A stretch of DNA of 64,000 nucleotides, taken from the NCBI GenBank assembly GCA_963573315.1, contig OY752146.1, positions 682,001 to 746,000 of the forward strand, in the 5' to 3' direction. Shown piece after piece: positions 29,701 to 40,740 of the stretch; position 1 is the first letter of the stretch; every line of letters begins with the position of its first letter. The notes beneath the pieces are model-generated. The model saw only the letters and a list, made by a program, of their open reading frames with translations, did no database searches and had not been told where the DNA came from. Made by a program: the position numbers and the translations under genes. Source of the DNA: Entomortierella parvispora (taxonomy: Eukaryota > Mortierellomycota > Mortierellomycetes > Mortierellales > Mortierellaceae).

Positions 29701-32700
29701 GACAGACACCTGACCATCTCTGTAGCGTTCCTTCACGACCTCCATCAAAATAATTTCTCTCCAACTAGAGGTCAGTCTCCAGCGGACGCCACAATCGATC
29801 AGCATGGCTTTTATGGTCGGAGGTATAAGGGTCGACGCGGGGTCATTCTCGCGCCTTGTGGCTAATGCGTGATCGACACACATGTTAAGCAAAAGGTGAT
29901 AGTACGCTTTGGGATCGTGTGGGATAAACACGAGCTCGCTCTATTACGGTCAAAGACGGGTCGTTAGATTCTCCATCCTAGTTGCTTGGCGCTGAGCGAG
30001 CATTAGCGTGAACTTTGAACAAGACTTACGGGGTTGAATTGCCTGGAAGGAATATCTGTGGACACAGCACCAGGGTTGCCGGCCGAAAGAACACGAATAA
30101 GTCCCCCAAGAGCAGACCTTTCACGATTTTTGAACTCATCGTGATGTTCTTTAGAGTGATAGTCTGGTGGACCGGGATATGGGAAGCAATCCAGTTCTAG
30201 GTTTGAAAGGCACTTCTTGAGGTCATCAATTGCAATCTAAAGGAAATGTTGCTGGATTAGTAACTCTTAGTTATCAATTGAACTGGCAATTCAATCCGGA
30301 TTTTTTTTTCACTTCGGAAATATACCTGCTTGGACGACGATCGGCGGAGCTCATTCATGCGCGACTGTCGAACATTTTCCGGGAATTTAAAGATATCTTT
30401 GATCACTTTGGTGAGTTCTTCTGCCTGAGCCACTGCGTTATTAGGCTTTGCTGCCGTCGTTTTAACTTGCTTATCCAACCGTTGGAGTACAGCCTCACTG
30501 CCAACGAAAGGGTCCTGGCGGATGACATCCCGAATCAATCCTACCATGATGGCTATCTGTGCATCACGATTGTTGGTGGGTATATTCATAGTCTGCTGAA
30601 TTCGCGACATCTCAATAGAAAAGCCTATCATCAGCTCTTCTGCGTTTGTTGATGCCTTGAACTGCTTTGGTTCCATGTTTGCAAGTGCCTTCTTTACGAC
30701 GGTATCCTGGTAAGCTGGAGTTTGATCTCTTCCGGCGAGGATATCCTTCACTCGAGCACGCAAAGCCTTTACCAGATCTTTGTGCACTGCAAGAGTGACA
30801 GGCAATGCTGGGGTGGGCGGTAGGGCAACTTCATCAGCTTGTGCAAGGAGAATGAGCCTTAGCAAATATGGGTAAAGATCGTCTCGAGTAACTGGCTGAG
30901 TAGTGTGATTGAGCGAGGTGTTAAGATCCATAGGGGGGGCGACACCTGTAATCCCGGCGGCTCTTTTCAAGGTTTTGCCACGGCGGACCATGGAGGGTAT
31001 CTTTTGCACCGGCCTATCCGAGAACGCTGCCATAGACGTAATCGGCGTCTGCATAAACTCTGGTCGAGTAAAGAGCTGCATTGTTTCGCCTCCAATGTGG
31101 CTATGATTGTGGTTTGGCTGATGGGTTGTCCGTGGTTGGTATTGGGTGAATGGTCGAGGTTTATCATCCTGCGCGCCCATGGCAGGTGGCGGTGGCGGTG
31201 GGGTAAAAGGCTGAAGAACGCTTGTATTCTGAGTAGGGGCGTGTGTGATGTTCTCGGGCACGGTGGGATTGTACGAGTCGTTCCGCGGTAGGGAAAAGTT
31301 TTCCGATTTCGGAGGTGGAGGCGGCAAGTACGCACTAGTGGGTCTCTTGGGGACTAGACGTGTGACGGCCGGTGGTTGCGGGGAGGGACCGTCGCTTAAT
31401 GAGTATCGTTTCTGAACCAGTCCATCCTCGCTGATCACAGGCAGAGGCTTGAAATAGTCTGCCGCCCCACCTTGTCCTGGCTGAGGAGAGGGTTGGGTAC
31501 TGCTGAAAGGTTGGCTCGAGCTTGAGCTTGAGCTTGGCATTGTCATGGCTTCCAAACTCTCCATGAGGCCATCGAATGATATTGGACTGTCCAAGGCAGA
31601 GAGTTGTTGGGGTTTCTGTTGAACAGAAGAGGGCAAATCGCTCACTTCCACTTTGATCGAGTCGCCGCGAACGCTAGCACTCAAACTGTTTGGCCTCAAT
31701 TCAGAGACTTCCACTTTGACAGCAGAGTCAAAGCCGCCCGTATTGGTAGTAGGTTGGGCCAAATTGGATTTTGTTGCGTCTTTCTTGGTAGAGATATAAG
31801 AAGTGGATGGAACAAATGAGCTGGCGGGGTATGTTGGTCCTCCTAAAGACGTTGTCGCTATGGGTGATTTTGCAGGGAATGTCGGTGGGAACACGGGCGC
31901 ATCCTGCAATTCTTTTGACCGGGTGGCTGTGTCAGACAGAATTGGCGAAGCAGGAAGGTATGAGATTGTAGCGAAGGATGGCGAGGGGGAAACCTCAGCC
32001 GATGTTGGCTTGGGTGTGGACGAAGGAGACTGCAGTAGAGAGACACCACTTCCTTTAAGTGGTAGCGTTGGTGTTTGAGATGAAAATTGAACACTGCGGT
32101 CCTCTTCAATTGGAATGAGCTCAGTCGGTCTATCGTCGGCGTCATACGACTCTGCGGGGTAGAGGTGCGGTCGATGGTTGCTGTGCGATGCCTGGTATCC
32201 ACTCTGGCTAGATGGTGGCGTTGAGGCTGATGGGTTTTGCCAAGAAGGGCTTCCAGTGGGAGCTGCTGCCTCCTTCTTTGGTGAAGGTGCCGGTGGCGCC
32301 TGATAGGACGTCTTTGGTTTGTAGGATGAAGGTGCTGCCGACATTGGATTTGCCAATGGATTGGAGGGAGAGGTGTTTGAAGTTTGCATAGGAGCACTGG
32401 CCTTGAATGTTGGTGTTGGTGAAGGGAGACCTGAGCTAGCTCCAGGGCTGGTAGGTGGATGGTTGGAGAGATTTCCCCCTCCCATTCCTGCGCTGCCTAC
32501 TCCCGAGAACGAAGGTTGGCCTAGCTGATTGACTGGAGGAGCACCATGCCGCGGGGGAAAGGCTGAAGACGGCGAGAGTGCTGGGCTGTGGCTAAAGCTA
32601 GGCGATGCTACAGCAGGCGGTGCATGGTATCCCTGGCTAGGATTTGCAGGCGAAAAGGTGGGAGGGGGTGCAGGGGGTCGGCCGACCGTGGGCCAGTCTT

Positions 32701-33352
32701 GATGTCTAGGAGGGTGCGGCGATTGTGGCATCATCATCGGTGAGGACATGGATTGCGCCATTGGCGGCGCACCTGGTCCAAAGCTCGGCTGAGGGGGCAT
32801 AAACGGGGGTCGAGGGCCCATTCCGCCACCAGGATAGCCCTGTCCTTGACCTTGACCTGGACGTTGTGGCGCGAACCCAGGGGTGAACTGAGTGTTGTTG
32901 TTATTGAAGTGGCCATTGTTGTTGTTGAAGTGACTATTGCTGTTATTGTTGTAGGCTTGGTTGGGGCTATAGCCGGCGTTACTGCCTGCATTGTTGCTGG
33001 GGGGATATGGCGCTGACGACTGCTGGTGGTTATGAAACGGCTGCTGGTGGTGCATAGGCATGGGCATAGGCATGGGCATGCCAGCTCCAGGGCGTCCAGG
33101 ACTCCCACCAGGTCCAGCAGCTCCTGCTCCTTGAAAGCTCGGACGCGGTTGTTGAGGCATGAATCCAGGGTGATGCGGCATCTGATGCTGCAGTTGCGGC
33201 GAAGGATGATTAAAACCTCCATGGCCATGTGGCAGCCCCTGACCGTGTCCTTGCTGTCCCTGCTGTCCCTGTCCTGGCCGAGGCATCATTGGGTATCCTG
33301 GAGGAGGCGGACCGTTCCCGAATGGCTGCTGGAATCCGCGCGGGTCGACCAT
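26717..33352 (-). CDS. UNC-13/Munc13-like protein: disordered N-terminus, MUN (MHD1), C2, MHD2
   Basis: Ten exons join in frame to about 1954 residues (33352-30326, 30236-30030, 29940-29629, 29544-29189, 29094-28927, 28838-28724, 28652-28320, 28238-27663, 27570-27220, 27136-26717). Residues 1-800 are low-complexity Pro/Gln/Ser/Gly/His, probably disordered. Helical MUN-type sequence follows, with MHD1 near exons 5-7 (FNISTWFRPYVLKYLETLD ... WVTAAIEQDR). A C2 domain lies in exon 8 (SDPFVVLSNEGRDVFRTRTI, NPRWNEVYNV, IRIFDADKMHKD) and MHD2 in exon 9 (LEASLPILYDYLTTEG). The order MHD1-C2-MHD2 matches the fungal UNC-13 homologues (S. pombe Ync13, Git1), which tether vesicles and prime SNAREs, with roles in cytokinesis and cell-wall delivery. 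The long disordered head is the unusual part. Confidence 0.88.
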
Positions 33353-34623
33353 GCCGTTAGTTCTAAAAAAGAGAGAGAGAGATGGAGCACGAGATTAGTT
33401 TTACTGCGATGGATGGACATGGATGGACATGGGTGTGTGTGTTTGTACCGTGGCTCGTCTCACAAGGCCGGGAGAGATGCAGAGAAGAGGATGTTGGGTA
33501 TGCGGATGGATGAGAGGATAGCGGCTGCAAAGAAAAGGGGAAGAGGACGGCGGCAGGGGACGAGAGACCGAGAGGGAGAAGAAAGAACAAGAACAAGAAA
33601 AAGAAGAAGAAGGAGAAGGGGAGGTGCATTCGCCCACAAGACCATCCTTCCATCCATGTCGTCTTGCGTGCAGACGACAAGAATAGACGGGCGCTCGCTG
33701 AGGACAACCTAAACTCGCACAAAGTGAAGGGAAATCGAGCCAAACGACGCGTGCTTTTCACAATACATAGGTTTTTTTTTTTTTTTTTTTAGCTTGTTTT
33801 ATTTTTGTCCAGACTAACAACTTGCATCGGGCTGGCGTGCGCTATCGGCATGGCATGGGGGGTTGTTCTCGGTCATTTGGACTCAGACTGCACTTTGGGT
33901 CGTACTCGTCTCACAGTAAGGCTCTCAAGGACTGTCAGAGAGCAGAGGAGTGCGATCCAGGGCCGCCGGAGGTGCCAGGTTTTGTTTAACGAGAAGAAGA
34001 GTCTCTGGAAGTCGAAACTTTGGATCACTTCGATGGCATGGATTGGCACCCATACCGCCATGCTCAGAATGATCTAGTACTGTCACTGTCAAGAATAGTA
34101 GCAAGGGTTCGCGTTCAAAGCACTGAGCGAGCGATTTCGAATCCTGAAGAGGCTGCAGAGGTACCGCCTGTTTACGGGCTGATGCCTTGGCAAGTGCCGG
34201 TGATCTCGCCATAGAGGACTTCTTGGTCACAAACAGTGATCAAGACATCCGAGTGGCTGCGTCTCTCCAGTCTAGACGTTGCCTTGTCTTTAGAAACACT
34301 TTTCGTCAGGGTCCATGCTTGCCTGGTCCATCCGTTTACAGAGGGCGGGGAGCGATCATTTGCATTTACCAAGGGTCCGCGGGGTCTTCGCCGTCGTGTT
34401 CTTTCCTCGTTCGCTTGTTCATTCGTCCGTTCGTTCGTTCTTTCTCACTCATTCGTCTTGCTACCATCCAATCAAATCCCCTTGCGATCGCTCCCTCTTG
34501 CATCTCTGCTCTGCACATCCTCTTCTCCTGTGGCTCCTTTTGCCTGAATCCTCTCTTCACCCTCTGTGCTCTCCTCCCCTCGAAAAAAATAGACCATCCC
34601 TCACCCTCTCTCTCGCCTCTCGA
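33353..34623. other. Divergent promoter region (UNC-13-like / cis-prenyltransferase)
   Basis: Holds a GA-rich block (33530-33620, on the UNC-13-like leader side), a T19 run (33772-33790) and TTCG-rich pyrimidine DNA (34390-34620) before the cis-prenyltransferase ATG. The open frames across it are low-complexity and not supported as genes. Confidence 0.5.
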
Positions 34624-35989
34624 ATGTCCAGTCTGGCTCGGCGTATTGTCATCAATGCATTGAAATGCGGAACCGTGCCCCAGCATGTCGGCTTTATTAT
34701 GGATGGAAATCGTCGCTATGGACGCAAGGTCCATGTCGGCAACGGAAAAGGCTACTATCTCGGATACGAAACTCTAGAGGAGGTAATTTTGACCCGCAGC
34801 CAGCCGTCGACCTGCCCTGTCAACATCATCCCTGCATTCGTTGCTTACTTTTTTCTGTACCATGGTCTGTGAACGTGAAATGTGGACAGATCTTGGCCGT
34901 GTCCATGGAACTAGGCATCAAGGTTGTAACAGTCTATGCATTCAGCATTGAAAACTTCAAGCGGCCGCCTGATCAAGTCGAGACTCTGATGCAATTGGCC
35001 AAGGACAAGCTTGCAGAGCTCTGTGAAAACAGGCAAGTCGAGGCCGGTGGTCAATTGGGAGTTCAAAGCGTGTCGATTTGCACATGAAAAATGAGATAAT
35101 GAGACGTGTCCATATCCTGTGAATCGGGCTCCCTGTTTCCTGTTTCGAAGGCGGAGCGATCATTAAACGCATGCAACACCGTTGGGCGCTGGGACGCTGC
35201 TCTCTCACGCTTAAGCGATGGCACTGACGAATTGCTCTTCTTATTCATTAGTGAGCTTGTTCGACAATATGGAATAGCGATCCGTGTTCTCGGCGATGTT
35301 TCCTTACTACCAAAAGACGTTCAAGCAGTGGTCGCTAGAGCAGTGGATCTAACGAAATCCAACAACAGAGCAGTACTAAACATGTGTTTTCCCTACACGT
35401 CTCGAGATGAAATGGCCATGGCAACACGATCCCTCTCAGAGGGAATTAAGACAAAAGATCTGGATCTCAGGTACTGAACGGCATCTCCCCTTCCCCACCG
35501 GCAGTATTTATATGGATTATCCGACTGTTGGAGCTGACATTTTTTTTTAATTTTTTTTTTGTATCTGACGGCCCTAGTGATATCACAACAGGAGTTTTTG
35601 AAAGCAGTCTGTATACCAGATCGTGTCCTCCAATGGACATTTTGATCAGGACGTCGGGAGAGATCCGCCTCAGTGACTTCATGCTCTGGCAAACCTCCCG
35701 TGCCTGTCACATCGAGTTTATTGACTGTTACTGGCCCGAGTTTACGTTCTGGAAACTTTTGCCCATCCTACTACGGTATCAAGTGCGGGCAAAATCCATC
35801 GGGGAGACAAGGCAGAGGATTGAGATGCTGGAGACAGAACGACGCAGCCCATCCGAATCGACGCTGGTCGCCGAGGCCGAGGCTGAGGTAGGCTGCGAAC
35901 AAGTCTTGGAGAGGCAGCAGCGCATCAGGAGCTTTTTGACACACAAGGGCCACCTGCCAAACTGCCCACTGGTGCACTTGCAAAAATAA
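34624..35989 (+). CDS. RER2: cis-Prenyltransferase (dehydrodolichyl diphosphate synthase)
   Basis: Four exons (34624-34782, 34890-35032, 35252-35470, 35578-35989) give 310 residues. It elongates farnesyl diphosphate with isopentenyl diphosphate to the dolichol precursor at the ER, needed for N-glycosylation. Family motifs are all present: HVGFIMDGNRRYG (catalytic Asp, near 20-32), TVYAFSIENFKRP, RVLGD, and RTSGEIRLSDFMLWQ before the C-terminal WPEF (substrate Arg/Ser). Intron 2 (35033-35251) starts GCAAGT, not GT; the protein around it, CENSELVRQYGI, matches the family only with this junction. The start at 34624 is placed directly before MSSLARR; the frame continues upstream but only through low-complexity leader. 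The Rer2/Srt1 distinction cannot be made here. Confidence 0.93.
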
Positions 35990-36108
35990 AAATGAAAACT
36001 GTCACGTGCCCATAAACGCGCTTTTGAGGGATGACCAACGTCCCATTGTTTGCTTCCCGCCGCTCACTGTCATCAGAGGACGCATCAGGACGCATCAGGA
36101 ACACAGGA

Positions 36109-39100
36109 ATGCGCATCGAGGAGCTCATCATTGACGGCTTCAAGAGTTATGCGACTCGCACGTCCATCACCGGCTGGGATCCAGAGTTCAATGCCATCAC
36201 GGGTCTCAATGGTTCCGGGAAATCAAACATCCTAGACGCCATCTGCTTTGTTCTGGGCATCACCAATTGGTCGCAGGTAACAGGCAGCAAAGACTCATGC
36301 CAGGACCTGTGTAGTATGTATCCATACTCGTGCTCAACATTTCGTGCATGTCGACACTTAGGTTCGCGCAAGTAGTATCCAGGACCTGATTTACAAGCGT
36401 GGCCAAGCAGGTGTGACCAAGGCATCCGTGACCGTGGTTTTCAACAACCAAGATCGTGAGCAAAGTCCTGTTGGATTCGAAAGCAGCAAGCAGATCACTA
36501 TTACTCGTCAGGTAAGATGTCATCCCCATGATCTCCTCTTTTCCCGAGGAGTCTGCCACAGGACTGATATTCTACTATGTCTCCTTTACTGTGCCAATAG
36601 ATCTTGATTGGAGGGCGGAGCAAATTCCTTGTCAATGGACACACAGCACAGCAGCAGGTCGTGCAGACACTCTTCCAATCTGTGCAGCTCAATATCAATA
36701 ACCCCCACTTTCTGATCATGCAAGGAAGGATCACGAAGGTTCTGAACATGAAACCCCCAGAGATTCTCTCCATGATCGAGGAGGCAGCTGGAACACGTAT
36801 GTTTGAAGAAAGAAAGGAAAAGGCTCTAAAGACAATCGCCAAGAAGGAGAAAAAAGTGGGCGAAATCACCCAACTCCTTTCTGAGGAGATTGTACCAAAG
36901 CTTGACAAGCTCAGGAGTGAGAAACGTGCCTATCTCGAGTTTCAAAAAACACAGACCGAAATTGAACGTCTCTCCAGGATTGTTATCTCTTTTGACTATT
37001 CTCGTTACGAGGTGAGACTCTGACGGATGTTTATAGAAACGGGAAAGGTGGTTGATTTCATTGTTCTGCTAAGCAACTTTCTAACCGATTATCATATTCC
37101 TTCAATGCATCTCTTGTAGCAACGACATTCAAAGTCCAAGGCCGAATTGGATTTGAAGTTGTCTCTCACGGAACGCAAGACGGCGCAGATTCAACAACTC
37201 CAGTCAGCCATTTCCAACATTTCTCAGGATATCGAGAAGATCACAGCTAGCCGAATGAAGGAAATGACACAGGGTGGTCGATTCCAGACTCTGGACAGTA
37301 GTGTGAAGGAGTTGTCAAAGAATCTCGTCAAGGTCAAAACTCAACGAGATCTCAAAGGAAAAGAGTCTGAGGAGGAGGCGTTGAACAGAGCAAATTTGGT
37401 TGCCATGCAAAAAGAGGTAAACGCTTTCGACCTCTTCAAAGTAATTGATCGAATGTCGACTGAAGCGACCAAAAAAAAAACTAATTCAATATTCTTCTTT
37501 TAACCATGTGGCAGACTGATAAAGGCATGCAGGAAAAGCGTGTTCAGGTCCAGGAACTTCAAGGGACATATATGGATCTCAAAAGGAAACACGATGCACA
37601 AGAGGAGCAAGTACGAATGAACGAAGAGTTGATCCAAACACTTTCTACAGGACTCGCTGCGGAGGAGGGACACGAGAACGGTTACATGGAGCAGATTCAA
37701 AGGATGAAGGCTACAGCCGCTCAGGCAGCTACTATGATTGAGCAATCCAAACTCAAAATTAAGCACTTGGAGACAGAATTGGTCGACACCAAAAAGCACG
37801 CGGTGGTGGCTCAGCAACAGAGTCATAGCCTTAGTGCAGGAATCGAGACCGCCAAGCGCCAAGTGAAGCAACTAGAGGACTCTTTGAAGAGGCAGACCTT
37901 TGATCCCGAGAAGGAACGTGGCCTGTTGCTCGAAAAGGCTTCAGAGTCAGAGGCCATTGCAAAGATCTCTGAGAAAATCGAATTCAAGTCAAGGAAGGTT
38001 TCCGGCCTTGACTTTCAATACCAAAACCCCACCCCAAATTTTGATCGCTCTACTGTAAAAGGCCTCGTTGCCGAGCTGTTCACTGTGCCCGCTGAAAACT
38101 CGAATGCAGCCACTGCGCTCGAGATTTGTGCTGGTGGTCGTTTATACAACGTAAGGTCCCCGTTGTTGCCTCTGGATAACGTTCGATATGTGTTGGTTTA
38201 ACCTTGCCAATTAACACGAGTTTATATCTCCCTGATAGGTGGTTGTCGACAACGAAGTAGTGGGAGCACAGCTTTTGCAGAATGGAAGACTCAGGAAGAG
38301 GGTGACCATCATTCCGCTCAACAAAATCTCGGCTTTCAAGGCTCACGCACAGGTATGTCTTTTGTGAGCCATTTCTTGACTAAGAGTGCCAGAGCAGTAG
38401 ATCTGCGAGCTGAATCGCCACTGATACTTTTTGCCATTAGAAAATTGCCACAGCACAAAGATTGGCCCCTGGCAAGGTCAATCTCGCTATGAGCCTGATT
38501 GGCTTTGAAGAGCATCTGGAGACCGCGATGGCGTACATCTTTGGAAACACTCTTATCTGTGCGGATGCAGAATCTGCGAAGCGTGTAACGTTCCACCAGG
38601 AAGTGAGGATGAAATCTGTGACGCTCGATGGCGACGTATATGATCCTAGCGGAACCCTTCAAGGTGGATCTAGGCCTTCTGGAGGAGGTATCCTCTCGAG
38701 TTTGCAAGAGATGCATGCGCTCAAGGACCAGTTGGCTATCCACCGAAAGAGTCTTCAAAATGTAAACGAGCAGCTTTCGAGTCTGTCTCAAGAGGGTCGC
38801 GCCTATACAGACTTGCGACAAAAGTTGGAGCTCAAGATGCACGAGCTTCGCCTATGTGAACAGCAAGTCTCTGCCAGCGAACATGTACGACTTACAGAGC
38901 ACGCGGAAAAGCTGGAAAAGGATATTGAGGCGTTGAAATTGGCCATTCAAGAGGGGCATCTGAAGAAGTCAGAGGCCTCCAGTCGATGCGAAGAGATTGA
39001 ACGGGAGATGAACGATTTCAAAAACAACAAGGATGGTAAACTGCAGGAGCTGACGGTAATTTTTGTCGTCCTTTGAAGGCTCTGCATGCGACTTTTCTTG

Positions 39101-40682
39101 AGCTATATTATTTTACTCATCAATGGCTTTATGAATCGTTAGGTTAAACATGCGAAAGCAAAAGCAGAGATGACCAAGAACGCCCCTCGGGTGAAGGCCA
39201 TGCAGCGTGAATTCCAAACATTGCAGCTGGAGCTAGGTAAAGAAATCTGAAGCAGACCCAAGGCATGGTGCAACGATAATACAGGACTGACAGATAAATA
39301 CTTGTTTTACATCTACCTGAAACAGAACAACTGGAAAAGGATCTCAAGACCGCGAACCAAGAGTTATCAGAGAGCGACTCTTTGATCTCCAGACTTCGCG
39401 AGGACCAGAGTGATCTTCAAGCAGAAATCAAGGTGCTGGAAACATCACTCAAAAAGGCTCAAGCCGAGCTCGAACGCGAAAAGGCTCAACTCTCTGCGTA
39501 CGACGAGGAGCTGAAGGAATTGGAGGCACTCTCCAAGCAACAGTCCAAGACGGTGGCCGAGAGTCAGCTGGAGCTTCAAAACTTGACACATGAGACTGAG
39601 CGACTTTCAAAAGAATACCAATCCTTGTCCAATGCTATGAAAGACCTCGAAGATGCCCACGACTGGATCGAGGACCAGAAGCAGTAAGCGAAGATGACTA
39701 ATGTTGCACTTCACTACAGGTACCAGTTGACACTGACACTGACCGCTTATTTTTTTTTGTTTTTCTCCTAGTTTGTTTGGTCAAGCCGGTGGACCCTATG
39801 ACTTTAATTCTCAGAATCCATCCGAGAGTCGCAAGAAATTGAAGCAGTTGGATGAGAAGCATTCGGCAATGAAGAACAAGGTCAATCCTAAAGTCATGAC
39901 CATGTTGGAGAACCAGGAAAAGCGAGAGGCGTCACTGAAGCAGATGCTTGCTACTGTGCAGCGAGACAAGACCAAAATCGAGGATACCATCGCTTCTCTG
40001 GACGACTACAAAAACGAGGCTCTGGAGAGGACCTATTCCAAGGTGAATGGTGATTTCGGAGCCATTTTTGGCGATCTTTTGCCTGGCAACAACGCCAAGC
40101 TTCAACCGCTCGAGGGCCAAGGTGTGACGGGCGGATTGGAAGTCAAGGTCTGCTTGGGAGGAGTGTGGAAGGCAAGTTTGACAGAATTGAGTGGTGGTCA
40201 GCGATCCTTGATCGCCCTCTCCTTGATTCTCTCACTGTTGCAGTTCAAGCCAGCTCCCATGTATATTTTGGACGAGGTGGATGCAGCCCTGGATCTGTCC
40301 CATACGCAAAATATTGGACAGCTGCTCCGAACACGATTCAAGGGCTCGCAATTCATTGTCGTATCGTTGAAGGAGGGCATGTTCAATAATGCCAATGTCT
40401 TGTTCCGAGCCAGATTCAGGGATGGAATCTCTATTGTCGACGTAAGTTTTGTTGCTTGTCCTTTTGAACTTTTTTTTTTATTTCGCGAGAATGCTAACCG
40501 CTTTCTTCTATCTCTCTCTCTTCCAGCGAAATGCACAAAATCAGCGAGCTGCTCCAAAGCAACCACCGGCAGCTCGTCGTGTAGAGGCCGCTGCTACATC
40601 CAACTCAAATATGGAAGCTGCAGGGTCAATGGGTCCTCCATCTGCGCCCGACAAGAAGATGGCCAAACGTATTAAGGTGTAA
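36109..40682 (+). CDS. SMC2: Condensin ATPase subunit SMC2
   Basis: Eleven exons join to 1222 residues, the normal SMC2 length: 36109-36276, 36362-36511, 36601-37011, 37120-37416, 37515-38150, 38239-38352, 38441-39055, 39143-39236, 39326-39683, 39772-40441, 40527-40682. It starts [15 protein letters not shown]. Walker A is GLNGSGKSN (about 32-40), then [19 protein letters not shown], typical of SMC2. Two long coiled coils flank a hinge (about 520-700, [15 protein letters not shown] / [13 protein letters not shown]). The C-terminal head carries the signature [14 protein letters not shown] and Walker [16 protein letters not shown]2 pairs with SMC4 in condensin to compact mitotic chromosomes. 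A 36031 in-frame ATG upstream was rejected because families start at MRIEEL. The 3' end converges with the next gene, 58 bp apart. Confidence 0.97.
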
Positions 40683-40740
40683 ATGTGTTTTCGTTCTTTT
40701 TTCTAATATACACTGGTTCAATTTACAAAGATTGGGGAGG

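Noticed and set aside
31858-33228. Long minus-strand ORFs in alternative frames of the UNC-13-like exon 1
   Set aside because: Frame-shifted translations of the same low-complexity DNA.
34315-34623. N-terminal extension of the cis-prenyltransferase from ATG 34315
   Set aside because: The extension is leader-like pyrimidine-rich sequence, and the family starts near MSSLARR; no support for a targeting peptide.
36031-36108. SMC2 start at 36031
   Set aside because: SMC2 proteins begin at M-x-I-E-E-L; the 26-residue extension covers a CGCATCAGGA duplication in the leader.
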